Origin: Mycolicibacterium fallax
GTDB lineage: Bacteria; Actinomycetota; Actinomycetes; Mycobacteriales; Mycobacteriaceae
DNA length: 64,000 nucleotides
Direction of reading: 5' to 3'
Assembly: GCF_010726955.1 (NCBI RefSeq)
Contig: NZ_AP022603.1
Location: 3,224,001 to 3,288,000 of the forward strand
Below are positions 58,249 to 64,000 of this stretch, piece by piece; positions within the stretch are counted from its first letter, which is position 1, and the number at the start of each line of letters is the position of its first letter. The translations under genes were made by a program, and so were the position numbers. The notes under the pieces are model-generated. The model was not told where the DNA came from, ran no database searches, and saw nothing but the letters and a program-made list of their open reading frames with translations.

Positions 58249-59319
58249 TCACGTCGGTTTCCTCAGGTCGTTTAGGGCGGCGGCGACGGTGTCGAGTTCG
58301 TCGTCATAGAGATGGGCGTAGATGCGGGCGGTGGTCGTGATGGAGGCATGGCCCATCGCCTTTTGAATCCATCGGAGGTCCGCACCGGCCAAGCGGGCCA
58401 GACTGCCGAATGTCCGCCTCAAGTCGTGCGGTGTCACGCCCTCCAAGCCCAGCGACTCGATCGCCTTGTCCCATCCTGACCGGGCGCGCCAGTTTCCGTT
58501 CCGGAGGTGGCCGCCCTCAGGTGCCGGAAACACCAAGTCGTTCGGGCGGCGACCCTCGATCCTGGCCTTCAGGATGTCCCGGAGAAACGCGGGAATGCCG
58601 ATATCGCGAGTCGAGGCGACACTCTTGGGGACATCGACGTCCATGTGGCCCGCGACTTCGGTCGCCCGCTCGAAGACCCGCACCCGATTGCGCGCCAGAT
58701 CAACGTGGAGGACGCGCAAGCCAGCAGCCTCCGACCAGCGCAGCCCGAGGTAGGCCATGCACAGCACGATGTCTCCATGCTCGCCGAGTTTGTCGGCGAG
58801 GGCGTCGACCTCGTCAGCGGTCAGGATGCGCTCCCGGGCCGGGGGACGGGCCGGGAGGTCGACGCCCCGCGCGACGTTGTGGGGCAGCCGGCGGGTAGAG
58901 ACACCGTGCTCGAGAATGAGGCACAGGACTCGGTGGGCGTATCTGACGGTCTCGGCTCCTTTGGTCTTCGACAGCGAGGCGACCCAATCGGCGACATCGC
59001 CGTGCTCGATCTTGCCGATCGGCCACAGCTGGAACTGATTAAGCGCATGTTGCATCGCGACGCGGTAGTTCTGCGGCGTCGTCTTCCGGCGGTGGGTCAG
59101 AGTAGTGCGCTCGTACTCCTGCCAGAGGCTGAGCAGTGTCATGCGCCCGCGCTGCGGGTCCACGAACTCGCCCCGGCGCATCCGACCACGCAACTCGGCT
59201 TCGAAGTCCTCGGCGTCACGGCGGCGGTCAAAGGTTCGTGAACGCTGGCGCTGATCCGGGGTGCGATAGCGGACGCGCCAACGCACCCGGCCGGCGGCAT
59301 TGAGTCGCTTCTCGATCAC
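58249..59319 (-). CDS. tyrosine site-specific integrase
   Basis: 356 residues from a GTG overlapping the xis stop (GTGA). N-terminal arm domain (GRVRWRVRYRTPDQRQRSRT), core-binding domain (about 60-160), catalytic domain with Arg in GLRWSEAAGL, HDLRRTFGSL (HxxR), GHASITTTARIYAHL (His and nucleophile Tyr). All catalytic residues are present. Target is inferred to be the 3' end of the adjacent tRNA-Thr. Confidence 0.95.
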   Translation of the reverse strand: MIEKRLNAAGRVRWRVRYRTPDQRQRSRTFDRRRDAEDFEAELRGRMRRGEFVDPQRGRMTLLSLWQEYERTTLTHRRKTTPQNYRVAMQHALNQFQLWPIGKIEHGDVADWVASLSKTKGAETVRYAHRVLCLILEHGVSTRRLPHNVARGVDLPARPPARERILTADEVDALADKLGEHGDIVLCMAYLGLRWSEAAGLRVLHVDLARNRVRVFERATEVAGHMDVDVPKSVASTRDIGIPAFLRDILKARIEGRRPNDLVFPAPEGGHLRNGNWRARSGWDKAIESLGLEGVTPHDLRRTFGSLARLAGADLRWIQKAMGHASITTTARIYAHLYDDELDTVAAALNDLRKPT

Positions 59320-59510
59320 GCGGCCCTCTTCGTCTCTTCGATCCAGCGGAGGACCGCGGCCGCGTCGAAGCGGCGATGCTTGCCGATCTTGAAAGATGGC
59401 GGCCCCTCGCCATGGATCGCCCAGTGATGGACGGTCGACACCGGGACGCACAGGATCTCGGCGACGTTCTTGACCGTCAGCAGCCGGGGGAACGTAATGC
59501 CGTCGTTCAT
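59316..59510 (-). CDS. excisionase (HTH_17)
   Basis: 64 residues from the ATG overlapping the rep stop (ATGA), with AGGAAGGAC upstream. LLTVKNVAEILCVPVSTVHH and GEGPPSFKIGKHRRFDAAAV form the winged HTH. Rep, Xis and Int are translationally coupled in series, as in pSAM2. Confidence 0.92.
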   Translation of the reverse strand: MNDGITFPRLLTVKNVAEILCVPVSTVHHWAIHGEGPPSFKIGKHRRFDAAAVLRWIEETKRAA

Positions 59511-61030
59511 CGTCTGTCCTTCCTCTGGGTGATTGCGTCTCGCGTCTGTTCGGCCCGCCACTGCGCGTACTCCCGTGATCGCGCTGCCGCCGCAAGCGCG
59601 AGGGCCCTGTCGCCGCTGCGTGTCCAGCCGCTCCCTTGGAAGGCCCACGCTCCGACGATCAGCGTCGAACTCTCCTCGTCCGCGAGTAGCCGCTCTTCGA
59701 GTCCCGTTGGGTCAAGCGGCTTGCCGCGGCGCTCGAGGTCGGCTCGCAAGAGTTGGAAGCGATGCCGGGCACGTCGCAGCGCTCCGAGGGTGATCGAGTA
59801 TCGCCGCGACTTGGTCGAGAAATGACCGCGAAAGCCAAGCGTCCGGTTCCGCTTGAACAGCAGCAGATATGGAGAATCCTCACCCGCCGCCATGCCGCGG
59901 GTGGCGAGTTCCTTGCACGTCTGCTCAAGCTGCCGCAGATGAGGGCCGCGGAGTTGCCCGTGATCCAGTTCAGCGACGTCTTTGGTGGCGTACTTCGCGA
60001 GATAGCCGGCGACCTGCTCGGCATGTAGCGAATCCGTTTGGTAGTCAACGCCTTTGGCCCCGCGAACCGGTCGGATGTCGATCTGGGTGCCCCATTGGAT
60101 GAGTCGGCTGGTGTCCTCGGCGTCGATGGCAGGCGCGAAGTACTCGACACCGTTGATCACGCGTCGGAACGTCTCCGCCAGCTCGGCCTCGTCCAACGGC
60201 GATGGTGAGCCAGGGCCTGACGGTCCGTCGAGGCGGAACAGGGCGTGGAAGTGGACAAGTCCTCTTGTCTGGAACTCAGCTACCTTCGCGTACTGGAGCG
60301 ACGCCGACTCCCCCAGCGATTCCTCGGGTACGTCCAACTTCGCGGCGATCGCCCGGCGCAGTGCCATCACCGTCCGGCGCCAGAGTTCAGGGGCCCACCA
60401 GTTCCAGACGACCGCGCCTTCCCAGTCGTAGCACTCGTCACAAAGCGGGGCGCCGCCGTGAGGGTCGTGGGGTTCGTGAATGGCCATGCAGCTCGTCGGC
60501 CGTCCGTGCCGACAAGTCTCTGACATGTCGCGGGGTCGGCACCGGCCGCCGGCAGTAGAACCTCCGACCGGCCGCGGCCCGTGAACAGAGCCGAACGAGG
60601 GAGCGGTGAACGTAGCGAACAGCACGGGATTACTGGCCACGCCGGTCGATACGGTTTTGCCGCCGACCAGGCCCGCTCGAAGCATCTCGAACGTGTCGCG
60701 GGCGTAGACCCGGGAGCAGGACGGACATACGTCGGCGCGTCTGTTGCCGCAGGGGCGGTAGACGACGCCGAGCGGGGACTGGTCGGACGAAAAGGTATCC
60801 AGCACTTGGCCTGTCGCGGCGTCCACGGTGGTCGAGCTTCCGACCAGGCGCACGGGGTTCGCGCAGTAGCCGACCCTCGCCGCGGTATCCGCCCATGCAT
60901 CGAAGGACCCGTCTGCGATCCGTTGGATCAGCGCTTCCGTGGTAGCCGAGCTGAACTCGGCGATATCGAGCGGTGCGGTGTCCCCGAACCCGGGAAATCC
61001 TGAGTTCGGGGACACCGCTGATGCGCTCAC
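59507..61030 (-). CDS. RepSA-type rolling-circle replication initiator
   Basis: 507 residues from the GTG at 61030; longer starts overlap the upstream gene. Cysteine pairs CPSC, TCRH, LCDECYDW suggest a zinc ribbon in the N-terminal half. The HUH motif is GLVHFHALFRLD (about residue 245), and the Tyr motif AGYLAKYATK (about 330) with two Tyr residues near the catalytic position. This is the pSAM2 Rep family, which nicks a double-strand origin to start rolling-circle replication after excision. Confidence 0.93.
   Translation of the reverse strand: MSASAVSPNSGFPGFGDTAPLDIAEFSSATTEALIQRIADGSFDAWADTAARVGYCANPVRLVGSSTTVDAATGQVLDTFSSDQSPLGVVYRPCGNRRADVCPSCSRVYARDTFEMLRAGLVGGKTVSTGVASNPVLFATFTAPSFGSVHGPRPVGGSTAGGRCRPRDMSETCRHGRPTSCMAIHEPHDPHGGAPLCDECYDWEGAVVWNWWAPELWRRTVMALRRAIAAKLDVPEESLGESASLQYAKVAEFQTRGLVHFHALFRLDGPSGPGSPSPLDEAELAETFRRVINGVEYFAPAIDAEDTSRLIQWGTQIDIRPVRGAKGVDYQTDSLHAEQVAGYLAKYATKDVAELDHGQLRGPHLRQLEQTCKELATRGMAAGEDSPYLLLFKRNRTLGFRGHFSTKSRRYSITLGALRRARHRFQLLRADLERRGKPLDPTGLEERLLADEESSTLIVGAWAFQGSGWTRSGDRALALAAAARSREYAQWRAEQTRDAITQRKDRR
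60975..61018. other. perfect 15-bp inverted repeat in the 5' end of rep
   Basis: GCGGTGTCCCCGAAC (60975-60989) and GTTCGGGGACACCGC (61004-61018) with a 14-base loop, within the first 20 codons of rep. Candidate translational control hairpin or nick-site hairpin. Confidence 0.6.
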
Positions 61031-61061
61031 TTGAGTGCCGATTCCTGATTGCGGCCGAGGA

Positions 61062-61475
61062 CTATGCGGCGCCCTTGTCCACTGCGCTACCAGGCGCAAA
61101 GATGCCGTCGGCGCGGAAGGACCACGCGATGCGGGGTCGCGATCCGGTCTCGTCGATGTAGGGCAGTGCCGTCAGCCCGGCGAACTCGATCGGCGTCCAC
61201 GGGAAAGGCGTCTTGTTCGCCGGGACGACCGGCTGGGTCTTGGACAGGAACTTCACCGTCACGGCCGTGTCGCGCTTGGCGGCGTCCGGATCAGCGTCGA
61301 GGACGGTCGCCTGCCACATTGGCAGCCCGGACTCCTTCTCGACCGACTGGGGCCGAACGCCGTCCGGTCCGATCGGGGAGTTGAAGTCGAGGACGGGCTC
61401 GATGCCGCCCTTCAGGTACGCGCCGCTGGGGAACACGGCCGAGTGGGCGAGGGGGATTCGCTTCTGAATGGTCAA
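61062..61475 (-). CDS. Pra-like activator of replication, integration and excision
   Basis: 137 residues from a TTG with GAAGGGA upstream. The product (LAHSAVFPSGAYLKGGIEPV, then RPRIAWSFRADGIFAPG) matches by memory the plasmid replication/integration/excision activator family found before repSA in Streptomyces AICEs. It ends 32 bases before rep and is divergent from the GntR gene, whose palindrome lies between them. Confidence 0.75.
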   Translation of the reverse strand: MTIQKRIPLAHSAVFPSGAYLKGGIEPVLDFNSPIGPDGVRPQSVEKESGLPMWQATVLDADPDAAKRDTAVTVKFLSKTQPVVPANKTPFPWTPIEFAGLTALPYIDETGSRPRIAWSFRADGIFAPGSAVDKGAA

Positions 61476-61491
61476 CGGTAGATCCCTTCAA

Positions 61492-61520
61492 CGGTTTGGC
61501 TAGCCATTTCCAGCCAACCG
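61492..61520. promoter_or_regulatory. operator region of the GntR regulator
   Basis: TGGCTAGCCA (61497-61506) is a perfect palindrome within a larger dyad CGGTTTGGCT / AGCCAACCG. A TATATGG box follows at 61524-61530. It sits between the divergent Pra-like and GntR genes. Confidence 0.55.
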
Positions 61521-61606
61521 CAGTATATGGACAACCATGCCGTTCATGTCAAGGGTTTAGGGCCGTGTTGGCCAGGCGGGCTGATCAACTCTGTACGCTC
61601 AGCTGC

Positions 61607-62449
61607 ATGAGCCTTGACCTGGATGACCCGAGGCCGCCGTATCAGCAGGTGGCCGCCAAGCTGCGGGCGGCGATACTGACGGGGAAGCTGGCACCGGGGG
61701 AGCGGTTGCCCACGCAGGTCGAGTTGTCGAAGACCTATGGCGTTGCGCGAATGACTATTCAGCAGGCGCTGCGCATCCTCAGGGACGATGGTCTGATCGC
61801 GACCCGGCAGGGGAGTGGCATGTTCGTGCGGCAGCGGACAACGCGGCCGATCGCACTGAGACCCCATATCGAGCAAGGCTTCAAAAGCCCTCAGGTGCGC
61901 ATCGACTTTTCGGGCTATACGGCAGAGACGCTCAACGGCATTCTCACCGAGCCGCTGGACCAAATTCGTAACGGCAGCTTGTCACCCGAGTCGATTCGAC
62001 TGCGACTTCTGCTGCCAGACCTCGGTGCGTCGTTGGCTCTCCCAATCGCCGTCGATCGTGACGCGACTCAGTCGCAACTCGCCCGCGAGAGAATGGCGGC
62101 GATCAGCGACCGCCATGTCGGGCTGATCCAGGCGGCTGTCGAGGAACTTGTAGGATTGGATCTGGTACCCGATGCGAAAGTAGCTGTGCGCCTTTACGAA
62201 TCGGCACCCCTGTTTAAGGTCTACATCATCAATGACGCCGAAACCTTCTTCGGTTACTACCCCGTTATGCGTCATGACGTGACGCTCGATCGCAAGAGCG
62301 TCGCGATCTACGACCCAATGGGTAAAGACGCTGTGATGTTCCACTACAGCGACGATGGTGACCCGGATTCGACCTCAACCCAGTTCCTCACGCAGACCCG
62401 TAACTGGTTCAACAGCATTTGGGACTCGATCGCTCAGCCGCTTCCATGA
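61607..62449 (+). CDS. GntR-family (HutC/KorSA-like) transcriptional regulator
   Basis: 280 residues from the ATG at 61607; the longer frame from 61496 crosses the operator. Winged HTH: YQQVAAKLRAAILTGKLAPG, PTQVELSKTYGVARMTIQQA, DGLIATRQGSGMFV. The C-terminal half is not a standard UTRA domain but a region with PLFKVYIINDAETFFGYYPV, like the phospholipase D-like/effector parts of AICE regulators. Probable KorSA-type repressor of the pra-rep operon. Confidence 0.88.
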   Translation: MSLDLDDPRPPYQQVAAKLRAAILTGKLAPGERLPTQVELSKTYGVARMTIQQALRILRDDGLIATRQGSGMFVRQRTTRPIALRPHIEQGFKSPQVRIDFSGYTAETLNGILTEPLDQIRNGSLSPESIRLRLLLPDLGASLALPIAVDRDATQSQLARERMAAISDRHVGLIQAAVEELVGLDLVPDAKVAVRLYESAPLFKVYIINDAETFFGYYPVMRHDVTLDRKSVAIYDPMGKDAVMFHYSDDGDPDSTSTQFLTQTRNWFNSIWDSIAQPLP

Positions 62450-63087
62450 CTGACGCCGAGGCAATCATCGCAAGCGCCGGCGCGCTGCTCCTTGATTTCG
62501 ATGGGCCGATCACTGCGCTCATGCCGGCGCCACTGAATGCCGAGGCCGCTGATCGGGCACGTGCTGCGCTGCAACATGTTTCGCTTCCCGACGAGATCCA
62601 GTCAACTACGGATCATCTGGCCGTTCTGCGCTATGTCGCAGCGTTCATGCCCGCCGAACTGAATCGCGTGGAGGCCGCCTGCTCTTCTGCAGAGGTCGCC
62701 TGCGCGCGACGCAGCCAGCCGAGTCCGGAGATACGGACAATGCTCAGAAATGCGCAACGCCAAACGATTCCCGTCGCGATCGTAAGCAACAACAGCCAGT
62801 CCTCGGTCGAGGAGTTCCTACAACGCTTCAGTTGGACCGCACCGATCCAGGTGCTCGCATGCCGAACACCGGCGACGGTGCTGAGGTTGAAGCCGGACCC
62901 GTACCTCGTGCGTACAGCTGTTGAACAGCTCGATGTGGACGCTGGCCGCTGTGTCTTCGTCGGTGACTCGGCCACCGATGTCGAGGCGGGGCGGGCAGTG
63001 GGAGTGCGAGTAATCGGATTGGCGAAGACGCCGCAACGTGGGCAGGAGCTGCTCGACGCCGGTGCTGTAGCCCTGATCGAGCGTTAG
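62446..63087 (+). CDS. HAD-superfamily hydrolase
   Basis: 213 residues from an ATG overlapping the GntR stop (ATGA). Motif I LLDFDGPITALM (the usual DxDGT has GP after D), motif II VSNNSQSS, Lys and motif III RLKPDPYLV and FVGDSATDVEAGR. A phosphoglycolate phosphatase-like fold with an alpha-helical cap. GntR-HAD gene pairs recur on Streptomyces AICEs; substrate unknown, perhaps a signal sensed by the regulator. Confidence 0.88.
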   Translation: MTDAEAIIASAGALLLDFDGPITALMPAPLNAEAADRARAALQHVSLPDEIQSTTDHLAVLRYVAAFMPAELNRVEAACSSAEVACARRSQPSPEIRTMLRNAQRQTIPVAIVSNNSQSSVEEFLQRFSWTAPIQVLACRTPATVLRLKPDPYLVRTAVEQLDVDAGRCVFVGDSATDVEAGRAVGVRVIGLAKTPQRGQELLDAGAVALIER

Positions 63088-63180
63088 CGGACGCCGCCAG
63101 CTCGGCGCCATAACTCCTGATGGAAGGATGGCGGATCCGCCGGAGATTTGCAGTTGGAGAACGCTGAGCCCACGGATTCT
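63088..63180. other. short gap between HAD and pstS genes
   Basis: 93 bases, convergent genes. No copy of the tRNA-Thr 3' end and no clear terminator. Contains ATGGCGGATCCGCCGG (a GGCGGATCCGCC palindrome) near 63128-63139 that could act as a weak hairpin terminator. Confidence 0.4.
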
Positions 63181-64000
63181 TTAGGTGATGCTGTTGACCG
63201 CGGTGGCGATTTTGCTTTGAAATTCCGCGGGCAGAGGGATGTAGCCGACCTTGTTGAGGTCGGTTTGGCCGACGGTGACCGCTGCTTGGAGGAAGGCTTT
63301 GACGGCTTCGCCGGTGGTCGGGTCGGGGTAGCGGGAGCAGACGATCGCGTAGCCGGCGAGGAGGATGGGGTAGCCGAATTTCGCGCTGGGCTGGAAGGCC
63401 GGGGTCATGTCGAGGACCAGGTTGTTGCCTTGGCCGGTGATCGTGACGGGGGCGATGGAGGTGCCCGTCCAGTCGGTGCCGATGTGGGTGATGCCGGCGG
63501 GGGTTTTGATGTCAGCGGTCGACAGTCCCTGGTTGATTGCGGAGGACCATTCGTTGTAGGTGATCGCACCCGGGGTGGTTTTCACCGCTTCGGCTGTGCC
63601 CTGATTTCCGGGGGCGCCTTGGCCCACGCCGCCCTTGAATGTCTTCCCGGCGCCGCGTGTCCACGACCCCGCTGATGCGGTCTGTAGGTATTGCTGGAAA
63701 TTGTCGGTCGTCCCTGATTCGTCGCTGCGGTGCACGACCCGGATTTCTTCGGCGGGCATGGATGTGCGGGGGTTCGGATGCGCCCTGCCGGCCGGCAAGT
63801 TCAGTGCCTCGATTGCCGGGTCGTCCCACCGGGTGATGGCACCGGAGAAGATGCCGGCCAGGGTGGGGCCGTCGAGGATCAGGACGTCAACGTCGGGGAG
63901 GTTGTAGGTGATGGCGATCGGTCCGAATACGATCGGGATGTTGAGCGCGTCGGCGCCGCCGCAGCGCTGTTTTGCAGCGTCGTACTCCTTGCCTTGAAGT
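63181..64000 (-). CDS. pstS: PstS-type phosphate-binding protein, 5' end outside window
   Basis: At least 273 residues; the frame is open to the right edge. Phosphate ABC-binding features: IVFGPIAITYNLP, LAGIFSGAITRWDDPAI, VHRSDESGTTDNFQQYL (phosphate-contact Ser/Asp/Arg loop) and TYNEWSSAI. The signal/lipobox region is missing. Phosphate is captured outside the membrane for PstCAB. No pstCAB genes are visible. It may be host DNA beyond block 3 or cargo of it. Confidence 0.92.
   Translation of the reverse strand, partial: LQGKEYDAAKQRCGGADALNIPIVFGPIAITYNLPDVDVLILDGPTLAGIFSGAITRWDDPAIEALNLPAGRAHPNPRTSMPAEEIRVVHRSDESGTTDNFQQYLQTASAGSWTRGAGKTFKGGVGQGAPGNQGTAEAVKTTPGAITYNEWSSAINQGLSTADIKTPAGITHIGTDWTGTSIAPVTITGQGNNLVLDMTPAFQPSAKFGYPILLAGYAIVCSRYPDPTTGEAVKAFLQAAVTVGQTDLNKVGYIPLPAEFQSKIATAVNSIT

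Larger units (their letters stand above)
58137..63180. mobile_element. Block 3: pSAM2-like integrative element at tRNA-Thr (right end undefined)
   Basis: Integrase next to the tRNA 3' end, Xis overlapping it, a RepSA-type initiator overlapping Xis, a Pra-like activator, and a divergent GntR/HAD pair match the core module order of Streptomyces AICEs. No TraB translocase or second tRNA-Thr 3' copy is seen before the right edge, so the element either continues past 64000 or has lost parts. Confidence 0.7.

Noticed and set aside
63088..63180. Right attachment site of block 3
   Set aside because: I looked for the tRNA-Thr 3' end (AGGTCAGGGGTTCGATTCCC) and found no copy in this gap.

Overview
The window is high-GC actinobacterial chromosome, almost certainly a non-tuberculous mycobacterium. 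From about 23.3 kb to 58.1 kb the genes follow, in inverted orientation, the M. tuberculosis order from Rv3683 to Rv3644c: metallophosphatase, ponA2, whiB4, two ArsA-type ATPases, RidA, MBL hydrolase, crp, nth, CcdX/TlpA-like, CoA-Nudix, marP, ephE-like, secreted protease, acs, Fic-like protein, HAD phosphatase, ssd/tad cluster, Rv3651, SftH/MrfA-like helicase, cspA, topA, adenylate cyclase, holB, tRNA-Thr. Gene identity here rests on motifs plus this synteny. Two conserved mycobacterial small RNAs can be placed: 6C (B11-like) at about 42803-42900 (+) and an Ms1 (MTS2823)-like RNA at about 41366-41667 (-).

Three accessory blocks interrupt or flank this backbone, all at tRNA genes. Block 1 (1 to about 13676, cut by the left edge) has visibly lower GC and AT-rich intergenic DNA. 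It encodes an FtsK/TraB-type translocase, several small membrane proteins (two sharing an acidic, Phe-terminated tail), a SpdB-like protein, a DUF3987-like ATPase, an excisionase-like HTH protein, a leaderless HTH regulator, a Pro/Thr-rich protein and a lipoprotein zinc metalloprotease. Its centre (8.5-9.0 kb) holds six 8-bp tandem repeats, a perfect Crp-type palindrome and a nested inverted-repeat structure around an AT-rich core, which looks like a replication or transfer origin. I read this block as a little-described conjugative (AICE-like) element.

Block 2 (13707-23163) is a 9.4-kb prophage-like satellite bounded by a 44-bp direct repeat of the 5' half of tRNA-Pro(CGG). Gene order is integrase, repressor, excisionase, prim-pol, D5/SF3 helicase, an iteron-rich probable origin, small proteins, scaffold and major capsid protein. 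No terminase, portal or tail gene is present, so it resembles phiRv1/phiRv2-type elements or capsid-carrying satellites. Because the 5' half of the tRNA is the target, integration replaces the native tRNA promoter.

Block 3 (from the 3' end of tRNA-Thr(CGT) at 58134 towards the right edge) is a pSAM2-like module: integrase, Xis, RepSA-type HUH initiator, a Pra-like activator, and a divergent GntR regulator/HAD hydrolase pair. A partial pstS gene enters from the right edge. No second att copy is visible, so its right end is undefined.

Within the backbone, a membrane class III adenylate cyclase (Rv3645 type) and the cAMP receptor Crp lie in the same window. Crp-type palindromes appear both in the block 1 origin region and inside the predicted Ms1 promoter, which suggests that host cAMP signalling reaches both a mobile element and a growth-phase RNA (inference).
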